DNA of 23,252 bases from Clostridiales bacterium. Its GTDB lineage: Bacteria > Bacillota > Clostridia > Oscillospirales > Oscillospiraceae. The stretch lies in NCBI GenBank assembly GCA_003533405.1, contig DQDL01000088.1, forward strand, positions 1-23,252. The letters are read 5' to 3'. The notes under the pieces were generated by a model that saw only the letters and a list, made by a program, of their open reading frames with translations, did no database searches and had not been told where the DNA came from. Position numbers and translations under genes: made by a program. Shown here one piece after another: positions 14,498-22,258 of this stretch. The stretch's first letter is position 1, and each line of letters opens with the position of its first letter.

Positions 14498-15639
14498 TCG
14501 AGCATTTCGGCGGTGCGGGCATCGAACACAGCGCTGCGTGTGACACCGAACACTTTATAGGTGACAATGTACACCGGCTCGCCGTTGCGGGTGCTGCGGG
14601 TGACATGCACATCGTCGAGCACCGCATCGACAAAGCCAAAGGTTTTCTTGAATATCTTCAAAATGTCGTCGGCGCTGAGGAGACCGTCGTCCTTGTTGTC
14701 ATCCTTTTTGCCGGAACTGCTGCTGTCTGACTTGCCGTGCTTTTCGTGGGCGAGCACCTCGCCGGTCGAGGCGGAAACGATGTATTTGTGTGTCGTGCCG
14801 TTTTCGGTGTACACTATCTCGTAGGCAAGCTGCTCGGCGTAGCGAATGATGCTCTGAGCTGCCGAGGCGCTGTCAACGCCTGCGTCGTGCTTTGCATCCT
14901 CTGCGCTGAGGTAGCCGTTTAATTTACCGTAAAACTCAGTCTTGTCGGGCAGAGAGTCGAGGCTTTCCGCAAGGAAAATGAGCTCCTGCACGCTGAGCTT
15001 AGTAAGCTCCTCGGCATCAAAATTATCAAGCCTGCCGTCAAGCTTTGCTATGAGCTCAGTCTTGCCGTCGGCATCGTCGTCGAGCGACTGATACAGCACG
15101 GCGTAGTTAAAGCCCGCACGCTCTGTCGCTTTTTCCACAGAGCCGACTATCTTTGTGCAAAGTGCTTCATTGCCGCCCTGCACCGAGACCAAAACGCCGT
15201 TGCTGTTTTCGGTGAGGTAGCCGTCACCGCACAGCTTCTCGGTGAGCACATCGACAGCGTCGGAAACGCTCTTGCCCTTGAGGTCACTCTCGTCTATGAG
15301 CGCCTTGGCATCGTCGTTTTTGAGCGTGACGGCGCTTATGCGGTCAAAGCCGTTGACCCTGAGCTCAACTGCGGGGTTTACATCGATGGCGACGGTGTAC
15401 CGCTCCGCCGAAAGGCTTGCATATACACCCGCCGCACCCACGATGAGCAGCAGCGCAGCCGCAGCCGACAGCACCGCCTTGAGCGGGGAACGGCGCTTTT
15501 TCGCCTCCTGCGCAAAGTCGATGACCGAGCCGTCGTCCTCGGGCAGCGCATCCACGGCGGCGAGCAGCTCATCGAGCTTATTCGGCGCAATGTCCGAAAG
15601 CTCCTGATGCAGCCTGTGTTCAATATTCTCTTTTCTCAT
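14485..15639 (-). CDS. RsgI-like transmembrane anti-sigma factor with PepSY-like C-terminus
   Basis: A 384-residue protein partnered with the sigma factor upstream (ATGA overlap of 4 bases). The cytoplasmic N-terminus (1-52) would hold the sigma-binding part. One hydrophobic helix spans about 54-76. Outside, YTVAIDVNPAVEL (81-93), then RVNGFDRISAVTLKND, matches the RsgI extracytoplasmic domain, in which the Asn-Pro bond (here 88-89) is reported as an autocleavage site. A low-complexity hinge (DSSSSGKKDDNKDD) precedes a C-terminal PepSY-like segment (EPVYIVTYKVFG then AVFDARTAEML). A second PepSY-like stretch is YEIVYTENGTTHKYIVSASTGEVL. RsgI normally pairs with SigI; here the partner is ECF-like. 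The signal sensed is unknown. Confidence 0.72.
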   Translation of the reverse strand: MRKENIEHRLHQELSDIAPNKLDELLAAVDALPEDDGSVIDFAQEAKKRRSPLKAVLSAAAALLLIVGAAGVYASLSAERYTVAIDVNPAVELRVNGFDRISAVTLKNDDAKALIDESDLKGKSVSDAVDVLTEKLCGDGYLTENSNGVLVSVQGGNEALCTKIVGSVEKATERAGFNYAVLYQSLDDDADGKTELIAKLDGRLDNFDAEELTKLSVQELIFLAESLDSLPDKTEFYGKLNGYLSAEDAKHDAGVDSASAAQSIIRYAEQLAYEIVYTENGTTHKYIVSASTGEVLAHEKHGKSDSSSSGKKDDNKDDGLLSADDILKIFKKTFGFVDAVLDDVHVTRSTRNGEPVYIVTYKVFGVTRSAVFDARTAEMLDEIG

Positions 15640-16184
15640 AACACATCACCTGCCAGCTTCTCTAGCTTTTTGAGCGATCGGTTGTACTTGTTGATGACCG
15701 TGGAAAGGGGCATATCCAAAAGCTTTGATATCTCACGGTGCTTGAGCCCTGCCGTGATATACAGCGTGACTATCTGCCGTTCGTCCTCGCTGAGCTTACT
15801 CAGCAGGGCATTGGCGAGAATTTTGTTCTCGCTGTCGGCAAAGCAGTTTTTTGGGTCGGCAGACTCGGGAATGCTGTCCGACCACTCGGCGTGCTTTTGC
15901 TGTGTGCGGATGTGCGCATACGCAATATATTTTGCGATGCCCAGCACCCATGGCACGGGATCCTTTCCGCATGGCTTATAGGTTTTGGCCGATCTCCACA
16001 CCTGAATGTAGGTCTCCTGCATAATGTCCTGTGCAGCCTCCGTGTCACTCAAAATGGACAGCGCAAAACAGTAGACTGCGTTGTTTGTCTTTAGGTATAG
16101 ATCAGATAGAGCTGTCTTATCTCCGCCGGCAATTTTCAGGATAATGCTCTCGTCCACTAAGGTGTGCAAGCTCGTTTTCGGCAT
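15636..16184 (-). CDS. ECF-type sigma-70 family RNA polymerase sigma factor
   Basis: A 182-residue sigma factor with only regions 2 and 4. Region 2 is about 23-95, including DTEAAQDIMQETYIQVWRSA, the typical region 2 helix, and VPWVLGIAKYIAYAHIR. Region 4 is about 127-175 (LSEDERQIVTLYITAGLKHREISKLL then STVINKYNRSLKKLEKL), a helix-turn-helix. The ATG at 16184 is chosen for GAGGTGAG 6 bases upstream; ATG at 16229 has no ribosome binding site, and the frame farther up covers the promoter and a small RNA candidate. It is co-transcribed with the membrane anti-sigma gene, so it is likely held inactive until an envelope signal frees it. Confidence 0.88.
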   Translation of the reverse strand: MPKTSLHTLVDESIILKIAGGDKTALSDLYLKTNNAVYCFALSILSDTEAAQDIMQETYIQVWRSAKTYKPCGKDPVPWVLGIAKYIAYAHIRTQQKHAEWSDSIPESADPKNCFADSENKILANALLSKLSEDERQIVTLYITAGLKHREISKLLDMPLSTVINKYNRSLKKLEKLAGDVL

Positions 16185-16230
16185 AGAGCTCACCTCAGTT
16201 TGTGCCTTTCGCAACTGCGATCTACTCATT

Positions 16231-16259
16231 ATTGTAAATTGTTCGTCAAAATATCGCAA
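16231..16259 (-). promoter_or_regulatory. Promoter of the sigma/anti-sigma operon
   Basis: On the minus strand, TTGCGA (16254-16259), 17 bp, TACAAT (16231-16236). The -35 is part of TTGCGATA, which recurs inverted at 16280-16287 as the -35 of a divergent plus-strand promoter. Confidence 0.6.
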
Positions 16260-16279
16260 CAAAAATATTTTTCTTGGCT

Positions 16280-16308
16280 TTGCGATAAAACGCCGGTGTC
16301 GAAACAAT
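16280..16308 (+). promoter_or_regulatory. Divergent promoter of the small RNA candidate
   Basis: TTGCGA (16280-16285), 17 bp, AACAAT (16303-16308). The predicted start near 16315 coincides with the first base of a hairpin. It shares the octamer TTGCGATA with the opposite promoter, the two lying 20 bp apart as an inverted repeat. Confidence 0.55.
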
Positions 16309-16314
16309 AGTACA

Positions 16315-16414
16315 CGGAAAGGCGTCATACACCGCCTTCCGAACCAGATCACTGGTCCCCCACCAAGGAGATCGGCCGCTTCCGGCAAGGCGGCCGATCT
16401 TCATTTTTTCTTTT
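16315..16414 (+). ncRNA. Candidate small structured RNA of about 100 nt
   Basis: Three hairpins follow a plausible promoter. The first is CGGAAAGGCG (16315-16324) with CGCCTTCCG (16333-16341), nine pairs and one bulged A. The second is ACCAG/CTGGT around ATCA (16343-16356). The third is an intrinsic terminator. Between the second and third lies a single-stranded run CCCCACCAAGG, a possible pairing site. No open reading frame with a ribosome binding site fits, and no plus-strand gene lies upstream to need this terminator. I do not recognise a known RNA family. It could be a regulatory RNA of the sigma regulon. Confidence 0.55.
16369..16414 (+). terminator. Rho-independent terminator of the small RNA candidate
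   Basis: AGATCGGCCGC (16369-16379) pairs with GCGGCCGATCT (16390-16400) around a 10-base loop, followed by TCATTTTTTCTTTT. There is no T-run on the minus strand, so it works only in the plus direction. Confidence 0.85.
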
Positions 16415-16670
16415 AGCCGGTGAGAGCCGAGCCCGTGTCGGTTTTGACGGGCAGCTTTCCGCTCATGCTGCGTTAAAGTCCTAGGCAATACAGACAAGTA
16501 TTCCCGTCGGGCTTCGCCTTGCCTGAACGAAAATCTGCTCCGTCAAAACTGCTTTGCATCTGTCAGTGTCATTTTCGGAGAAAAGATGCTTTTGTAAAGT
16601 CGCTGAAGCGGAGAAAGGCGTGTTTACCGAAGGCACTGACAGACGACACAGGCTCGGCTCTCACCGGCTA
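16414..16670 (+). mobile_element. MITE-like cloverleaf repeat, copy C (complete)
   Basis: This is a complete element with TA at 16414-16415 and 16669-16670. The terminal inverted repeats AGCCGGTGAGAGCCGAGCC (16415-16433) and 16651-16669 are perfect over 19 bp. They extend inward by GTGTCG/CGACAC (16435-16440, 16644-16649) with one mismatch. Hairpin 1 arms are GTTTTGACGGGCAG (16441-16454) and CTGCTCCGTCAAAAC (16535-16549). Hairpin 2 arms are TCTGTCAGTG (16559-16568) and CACTGACAGA (16634-16643). It shares the blocks CCTGAACGAAAATCTGCTCC and CATCTGTC with copy A. It lies directly after the small RNA terminator. Confidence 0.85.
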
Positions 16671-16870
16671 TTTGGCCTTGATAGCTTGCTCTCACCGCCT
16701 AAAAAATAATATGAAATTGCATCAATTTAACTAATTTTTATGGAAGTTTAAAAATTTTTTAATTTCATGCGATATTTTATTATCGAGATGACAATACATA
16801 TCAGAAAGAATTATTTAGAAACGAACTTTACCACATGAAATGTATAGCAAAAATGAGGAGGACCGGCAAT
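16671..16870 (+). other. AT-rich leader upstream of the acyl-CoA ligase
   Basis: About 200 bp, much richer in A and T than its surroundings. ATGAAATT (16711-16718) and AATTTCAT (16761-16768) form an inverted repeat. I could not choose a convincing -35/-10 pair, although promoter activity for the ligase operon is expected here. No gene is visible. Confidence 0.5.
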
Positions 16871-18601
16871 ATGAAAGCAAAGGCATCGACGGCAAAGCCG
16901 TGGCTCAAGTTTTATACCGAGGAGGCTTTGAATGCAAAGCTTCCCGAGGAAACGCTTTACGAGCATGTGCTTAAAAATAATGAGTCTCACCGAGGAAACA
17001 TCGCCATCAACTATTTCGGCAACAAGATAAGCTACGGCGAGCTTTTGGATACGGCGGATATGTGCGCTGCGTCCTTTGCCGAGCTCGGTATCAAGACCGG
17101 CGACATGGTTGCCTGCTGCTCGGCAACGATACCCGAGCTTGCGTTTGCTCTGTACGGCTTAAATAAGCTCGGCGCTGCAATGGTGGCGCTCGATCCCCGC
17201 CGCTCACCGAGCGAGATAAAGGAGTTTATAGTAAGCTCCGGTGCAAATGTCCTGCTGCTTCTTGATCTGGCATATGTGCATCTTGCGGATATGCTCGATG
17301 AGCTTTCGCTCGAGAAGGTCATAATCATTTCGGCGGATAATTACATGTCACCCATTGTGAAGATGTTCAAGCAGATAAAAATGCCCGCACCGGCTGTGCC
17401 GATCGGCGGCAGAACGATAAGCTGGAAGGAATTTTTGAAGCTCGGCAAGGACAAGAGCGTGGAAGCTGTGGGGTACGGCGAATTTGAGCTCGCTGCCGTG
17501 ACGCTAACCGGCGGCACGACCGGCATGCCCAAGGGCGTCATGCTATCAAACGACGGGTTCAACGCCGTTGCGATGGACTTCCGCTACTGCGGCGTTACCT
17601 ACACCCGCAATCAGCGCTTCCTCGATATCATTCCGGCGTTTTCGTCCTATGGCATCGTTGCAAGCCTGCAAATGCCGCTATCGCTCGGCCTTGAGATAGT
17701 AATGATACCGAAGTTTGACCCCGACAAGGTGGGCAAGCTCGTCAAGAAATACAAGCCGTCGCACACTCTGCTCGTTCCTGCACACTATGAAAAACTCATG
17801 AACAGCAAGGAAATGAAAAACGGCTTTGACCTCAGCTTTTTCCGCACCGCCGGCAGCGGCGGCGACACCATGAACGCAGGTCTAGAGTCGAAGCTCAACG
17901 GCTTTCTGCGTGAGCACGGCTGCAAGTTCCCGCTGTCACAGGGCTACGGTATGAGCGAGGTATCCTCGGCGGCATCGTGCTGCTGCAACGGCAATTTCAA
18001 GAGCCTGAGCGTCGGTTATCCGCTTTTGACTACAAATGTTGCAATTTTTAAGCCGGGCACGACCGAGGAGCTCGACTACGGCGAGGAGGGCGAGGTCTGT
18101 ATCAGCGGCCCGTCCGTTATGCTTGGCTACCTCAACAATTCCGAGGAGACCGAGAAGGTCATGGCAACGCACCCGGACGGCACCGCGTGGGTACACTCGG
18201 GCGACCTCGGCTGCATGGATGAGGACGGCTTTATCTTCATAAAGGGCAGGATGAAGCGCATGATAACCCGCTTTGACGGACATAAGATATTCCCGGTGCA
18301 GATAGAAAGCGTCATCGGCATGGTCAGCGATGTGCAAAGCTGCGCCGTTGTAGGTGTTGCGGACACCGAGCATGCGCAGGGCATGCAGGCTCTTGCGGTG
18401 GTGAAGCTGCGTCAGGGCGCAGATGAGACTGCCGTCCGTGAGATACTCAAGGAAAAAATGGAGACCGAGCTTGAAGACAGGGGCAGACCCAAGTTCCTGC
18501 ACTTTGTCGAGGAAATGCCGCTGGCGGGTATGGGCAAGATAGACTACAACAAGCTGGCAGCGGACTTTAATTCGTTCAGAAACGCAAATATTGCGGTTTG
18601 A
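16871..18601 (+). CDS. AMP-forming acyl-CoA ligase (class I adenylate-forming enzyme)
   Basis: A 576-residue ligase that would activate a carboxylic acid with ATP to an acyl-adenylate and then an acyl-CoA. Key motifs are the phosphate loop LTGGTTGMPKG (212-222), GYGMSE in the mid-region, the hinge-side GDLGCMDEDGFIFIKGR, and the C-terminal GMGKIDYNKL with the likely catalytic Lys556. The N-terminus (FYTEEALNAKLPEETLYEH) resembles long- or medium-chain ligases. The ATG at 16871 is chosen because AGGAGG lies 9 bases before; an ATG at 16835 is upstream of that site. A secreted SGNH hydrolase follows by 22 bp, probably in the same operon. The acid is not identifiable from sequence. Confidence 0.88.
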   Translation: MKAKASTAKPWLKFYTEEALNAKLPEETLYEHVLKNNESHRGNIAINYFGNKISYGELLDTADMCAASFAELGIKTGDMVACCSATIPELAFALYGLNKLGAAMVALDPRRSPSEIKEFIVSSGANVLLLLDLAYVHLADMLDELSLEKVIIISADNYMSPIVKMFKQIKMPAPAVPIGGRTISWKEFLKLGKDKSVEAVGYGEFELAAVTLTGGTTGMPKGVMLSNDGFNAVAMDFRYCGVTYTRNQRFLDIIPAFSSYGIVASLQMPLSLGLEIVMIPKFDPDKVGKLVKKYKPSHTLLVPAHYEKLMNSKEMKNGFDLSFFRTAGSGGDTMNAGLESKLNGFLREHGCKFPLSQGYGMSEVSSAASCCCNGNFKSLSVGYPLLTTNVAIFKPGTTEELDYGEEGEVCISGPSVMLGYLNNSEETEKVMATHPDGTAWVHSGDLGCMDEDGFIFIKGRMKRMITRFDGHKIFPVQIESVIGMVSDVQSCAVVGVADTEHAQGMQALAVVKLRQGADETAVREILKEKMETELEDRGRPKFLHFVEEMPLAGMGKIDYNKLAADFNSFRNANIAV

Positions 18602-18623
18602 AACAGAGAAAGGAATTGACGGA

Positions 18624-20510
18624 ATGAAAAAGACATTATCCATCGTACTGTGCGTCGTGATGTTGTTTGCGCTGACTGTGCCGGCATTTGCGGCATCGGG
18701 CAAGAACTATTATGACTACGAAAACTATATGTGCGTTGGTGACAGCATCGCTGCCGGCTGCGGTCTTGCAAGAGACGGCAAGCCCACGAATTTTGACCAG
18801 AACGCCGAGGATTATACCAAGGTTTACAGCAACGATTATATTTACCTCGGCTACGACTTTGCTGCCGCACCCAACGCTTACCACTCGCTGGTTGCAAACG
18901 AGCTGGGAGCGAATCTTCTGCAATGCGCACGAAGCGGCCTGCGTGCAGTTGAGCTCAGATATATGCTCGACGGCACATACAACGACTACGACAAGGACTG
19001 CATCTGGGGAAACACCTATTTTGACACCGACGGCAACGGCTTTACAACGGCCGATCTTGATGCGCTGAATGCCTATGTGAAATATTCCGATAAGATAAAG
19101 CAGGCGGATCTTATCAGCATCAATGTCGGCTCAAACGATGTTTTTTCCTTCGCCCTGAATGTGGTGCTGCGTGAGCTGACAAAGGACACATCCAATCCCG
19201 CACTCAACGCCATCAAGGAATATCTTGAAAAGACCGGCAATATCGGTGCCGCTTTCGGAAAGCTGATAGACGCATATCAGTCCATGGGCAAGATCGCCGA
19301 TCTTACAAGTGCGCTGACGACAACGATGAATAAGGCGTACATGCAGTTTACCGTCAACTATGCGGCGGTGATCGAGAAGATTTATGAAATAAATCCCGAT
19401 ATCACCATCGTCGGCGTCGGTGTTTATAATCCGTTTGACGGCCTCCGGCTCTCCGCAGACAGCAATCTTGATCTCAGCGGCATCACGGCACCCGTCGTGA
19501 CTTCGATAAATACCCACATTAAAGGCCTCAAGCTGACCTACAGCAACTACTACTACGCCGATATCGTCGGTACGCCTACCTACCCCATGAACTACGATGA
19601 CCAGTATTTCTGGGAGTACTTCAATCTGAAAATGCATCCCACCATCGAGGGTCACAAGTACATAGCAGAGAAAATTTTTGATGCACTGCCCACGGCTCCG
19701 CTCGCCGCACCCGCAGTCGCCGCAGGCAACGATGCTGCCACCGGCAAGATCACGCTCAGCTGGGCGGCAGTCAAGGGCGCAGCGAAATACGAGGTTTACC
19801 GCTCGCTGACCAAATACGGTCCGTTCGTGAAGATGACCTCCACCGACGGAACAGGCTGCACCGACACCTCCGCAAAGGTCGGCTACGCCTATTACTACAA
19901 GGTGAGAGCCGTTGCCGCCGACGGGACAAAGAGCGATTACAGCACCGTCGTCTCACGCACCTGCGACTGCGCAGCACCCGTTGTAAAGGGCGGCAACAAT
20001 GCCTCTACCGGCAAGGTCACGCTGACTTGGGACAAGGTCTCCGGCGCAAAGGAATATGTTGTCTATCGTGCTAATTACTCAAACGGCACATACACAAAAA
20101 TGTTCACCACCAAGAACACAAGCTACACCAACACCACGGCAAATGCAGGCTACACCTACTACTACAAGGTTCAGGCGATATCCTCTAAAACTTCCGATGC
20201 AGACTCAGCTTTGAGCGCAATGGTTACCCGCACCTGCGACTGCGCAGCGCCTGTTGTAAAGATCGCACTCAACTCCGACGGCCACCCCAAGCTTACATGG
20301 GACAAGGTCACCGGTGCAGATAGATACTGGGTCTACCGCTCGACTGACGGCAAGAACTTCAGCTACTACTACACCGCCAAGACGACCTACTTCAACAACA
20401 ACTCCGCCACTGCCGGTGCTACCTACTACTACAAGGTCGTGGCAGCCTCCGCCCGTTCAAGCTACGCAAATTCCGCAATGAGCTCAGTCGTATCGATAAG
20501 GGCAAAATAA
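18624..20510 (+). CDS. Secreted SGNH/GDSL hydrolase with three Fn3 repeats
   Basis: A 628-residue exported protein. Residues 1-23 form a signal peptide ending AFA-A. The SGNH domain spans about 30-355: block I CVGDSIAAG with nucleophile Ser41, block III NVGSND (167-172) and block V MHPTIEGH with His338. The usual Asp three residues before that His is Leu335, so the catalytic triad may be a dyad or use another acid. Three Fn3-like domains follow (about 360-447, 448-540, 541-628), each with TW/SW, YxVYR and YYYKV motifs. They are joined by the repeated linker RTCDCAAPVVK, encoded by DNA alike at 31 of 33 positions (19956-19988, 20229-20261). No cell-wall anchor is visible. It probably acts on esters in envelope or dietary glycans or lipids, which is inference. 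Confidence 0.86.
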   Translation: MKKTLSIVLCVVMLFALTVPAFAASGKNYYDYENYMCVGDSIAAGCGLARDGKPTNFDQNAEDYTKVYSNDYIYLGYDFAAAPNAYHSLVANELGANLLQCARSGLRAVELRYMLDGTYNDYDKDCIWGNTYFDTDGNGFTTADLDALNAYVKYSDKIKQADLISINVGSNDVFSFALNVVLRELTKDTSNPALNAIKEYLEKTGNIGAAFGKLIDAYQSMGKIADLTSALTTTMNKAYMQFTVNYAAVIEKIYEINPDITIVGVGVYNPFDGLRLSADSNLDLSGITAPVVTSINTHIKGLKLTYSNYYYADIVGTPTYPMNYDDQYFWEYFNLKMHPTIEGHKYIAEKIFDALPTAPLAAPAVAAGNDAATGKITLSWAAVKGAAKYEVYRSLTKYGPFVKMTSTDGTGCTDTSAKVGYAYYYKVRAVAADGTKSDYSTVVSRTCDCAAPVVKGGNNASTGKVTLTWDKVSGAKEYVVYRANYSNGTYTKMFTTKNTSYTNTTANAGYTYYYKVQAISSKTSDADSALSAMVTRTCDCAAPVVKIALNSDGHPKLTWDKVTGADRYWVYRSTDGKNFSYYYTAKTTYFNNNSATAGATYYYKVVAASARSSYANSAMSSVVSIRAK

Positions 20511-20518
20511 AATGAAAA

Positions 20519-20547
20519 ACTCCGGACCAAACGGTTCGGAGTTTTTT
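20519..20547. terminator. Bidirectional rho-independent terminator
   Basis: ACTCCGGACC (20519-20528), loop AAAC, GGTTCGGAGT (20533-20542), then T6; A5 precedes it for the other strand. It separates the convergent hydrolase and rodA genes. Confidence 0.92.
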
Positions 20548-20551
20548 CGTA

Positions 20552-21703
20552 TCAATATTGAATGAAATGCTGCTTTGGCTTTGGTCGGTACTTAACGCCC
20601 GACACAAGTCCGACAGCCGAGAACATTGCAACGATAGATGAGCCTCCGTAGCTGAAAAACGGGAGCGTGATGCCGATAACAGGGGAGATGCCCATGCACA
20701 TGCCGACATTGATGAAGGTCTGGAACGCCAATGCAGCGGCAACGCCGAAGCAGATGAGCATACCGAAGCTTGAGCCCGAGCGCACGCCGATGACGCAGCA
20801 GCGAATGATTATTATTGCCAGCAGGACGATGATGATAATGCAGGCTATCATACCCATCTCCTCGCCAATGGAGGCGAATATGCAGTCGGTGTGCTTTGCG
20901 TCAAAGTTGCCTTGCGCAAAGAGGCCGTTTCCGCGGCCTACACCCGTAAGTCGACCGGAAGCCAGCGCTTCCTGCGTTCTGCGGGTCTGCCATGTGATGC
21001 CTGTGCCCGCAGGGTCGATGACATCGGGAATATACGGCGCAAGAATTCTGTTTTTCTGATAATCCGCAAGAATGAAATTCCAAAACAGTGGTATCATTGC
21101 GGCAACTGCCGCTGCTGCTAAACCCAGCCAGTACCATGCAACACCGGAGGCGATGAACATAACGATGAATATGGCAAGGAAGATGATCGCACTGCCAAGG
21201 TCCTTGGAGACAACGACGATGAGGCCGAACAGAAGCGCCCAGTGCATTGCAAGCTTTACGACGGAGCCAAACTTGTTGAGCACATGCCGCTCCTTATAAA
21301 CCGTCATCTGTTTTGCCAGAAGGACGATGAATATGACCTTGACTATCTCCGACGGCTGAAGACCGATGCCGAAGAAGCGGTACCATGCTCTGTTGCCGGT
21401 GCCGTCATCGTGGCCGAAGAAGAGAAGGCCGCAGATGATGAGAACATTGAATATCGTCAGGTATATCCATTTGTCGGCGATGAGGTCGGGGTCAATGACC
21501 GTAAAAACGATGAATGCGCCGATGCCGAGGAGCATTGCAAAGCCCTGCACGATGACATACTTACTTGTATGCTCGCTGGCCGTAACGCCTTGGATGGCGT
21601 AGATGCCGAACAGGGTGCATATGAGACACATAACGAGCAGGAACATGTCCGCCCGCTTTAAAAAGTTTTTGATATACGGGGAAAGTTTATTTATCAGACC
21701 CAC
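20552..21703 (-). CDS. rodA: RodA/FtsW-type peptidoglycan polymerase (SEDS family)
   Basis: A 383-residue integral membrane SEDS protein with about ten hydrophobic helices, which polymerises glycan strands from lipid II with a partner penicillin-binding protein. Family motifs are QPSEIVKV (after the third helix group), GRLTGVGRGNG, the long loop with FASIGEEMG, and the C-terminal signature INVGMCMGISPVIGITLPFFSYGGSS. The reading frame opens with GTG at 21703; the nearest ribosome binding sequence (AAAGG) is only a few bases away, so the exact start is unsure. It has its own promoter and is divergent from tsaE. RodA is preferred to FtsW by general look only; no division genes are near. Confidence 0.88.
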   Translation of the reverse strand: MGLINKLSPYIKNFLKRADMFLLVMCLICTLFGIYAIQGVTASEHTSKYVIVQGFAMLLGIGAFIVFTVIDPDLIADKWIYLTIFNVLIICGLLFFGHDDGTGNRAWYRFFGIGLQPSEIVKVIFIVLLAKQMTVYKERHVLNKFGSVVKLAMHWALLFGLIVVVSKDLGSAIIFLAIFIVMFIASGVAWYWLGLAAAAVAAMIPLFWNFILADYQKNRILAPYIPDVIDPAGTGITWQTRRTQEALASGRLTGVGRGNGLFAQGNFDAKHTDCIFASIGEEMGMIACIIIIVLLAIIIIRCCVIGVRSGSSFGMLICFGVAAALAFQTFINVGMCMGISPVIGITLPFFSYGGSSIVAMFSAVGLVSGVKYRPKPKQHFIQY

Positions 21704-21748
21704 CGCCTTTCATTAAGCATATACAAATATCACACGAGTTCATTTTGT

Positions 21749-21777
21749 ATTTTAGCACATAATTCCCCTTTACGCAA
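21749..21777 (-). promoter_or_regulatory. Promoter of rodA
   Basis: On the minus strand, TTGCGT (21772-21777), 17 bp, TAAAAT (21749-21754) with a TG just upstream (extended -10). Its -35 lies back to back with the tsaE promoter region. Confidence 0.7.
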
Positions 21778-21792
21778 TGAGCTATCTTGTGG

Positions 21793-21798
21793 TATAAT
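21793..21798 (+). promoter_or_regulatory. Extended -10 promoter of tsaE-tsaB
   Basis: TATAAT at 21793-21798, preceded by TGG to give TGGTATAAT. The -35 position (TTACGC, 21770-21775) is weak and overlaps the rodA -35. The leader is about 30 nt. Confidence 0.6.
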
Positions 21799-21835
21799 GC
21801 GAATTTAGAAAACGACCATTTTCGAGGTGAGGCAG

Positions 21836-22258
21836 ATGCAGACATTCATAAGCCGCAGCGAGGCGCAGACCGAGGCTGTGGGCGAGCAGTTTGCAAAAAG
21901 CCTTGCCGACGGAACGGTCGTTGCCATGTACGGCGACCTCGGTGCGGGCAAGACTGCCTTTGTCCGCGGTATGGCACGGGGCATGGGATTAACTTGCCGT
22001 GTTTCGAGCCCGACCTTCACCATCGTCAACGAGTATTGCGGCGAGCGTGAGCTTATCCATTTTGATATGTACAGGCTCAATGATTCCGACGAGCTTTTTG
22101 ATATCGGCTGGGAGGACTATCTCGCCAGAGGTGCGGTGTGTGCAGTCGAGTGGTCGGAGAAGGTCGATGATGCCTTTTACGGCGACGAGACCGTTGTGCG
22201 CATCGAAAAGTTAGGCGATACCGAGAGAAAGATAACCATTGAGGAGGGCGGAAAGTAA
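21836..22258 (+). CDS. tsaE: tRNA t6A biosynthesis ATPase TsaE
   Basis: A 140-residue TsaE (YjeE), the ATPase that drives the TsaB-TsaD-TsaE complex making threonylcarbamoyl-adenosine at position 37 of ANN-decoding tRNAs. The P-loop is GDLGAGKT (33-40), followed by VSSPTFTIVNEY, LIHFDMYRL and AVEWSEKV, all family hallmarks. The ATG at 21836 follows GAGGTGAGG; an in-frame GTG at 21827 lies inside that site. Its stop overlaps the tsaB start (TAATG). Confidence 0.95.
   Translation: MQTFISRSEAQTEAVGEQFAKSLADGTVVAMYGDLGAGKTAFVRGMARGMGLTCRVSSPTFTIVNEYCGERELIHFDMYRLNDSDELFDIGWEDYLARGAVCAVEWSEKVDDAFYGDETVVRIEKLGDTERKITIEEGGK

Noticed and set aside
14401..14730. 109-codon plus-strand frame starting at the dehydratase promoter
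   Set aside because: It crosses a strong terminator and runs antisense to the anti-sigma gene; no ribosome binding site.
16315..16414. Known riboswitch classes for the small RNA candidate
   Set aside because: It sits before no coding region in its orientation and shows none of the core motifs I know for fluoride, preQ1 or ZTP riboswitches.
16519..16734. 71-codon frame inside repeat copy C
   Set aside because: It begins in hairpin 1 and runs past the element's end; the frame is not conserved in the other copies.
16711..16768. ATGAAATT/AATTTCAT inverted repeat as an operator or hairpin
   Set aside because: The arms are short and AT-rich and the loop is 42 bases in an AT-rich stretch, so it may well be chance.
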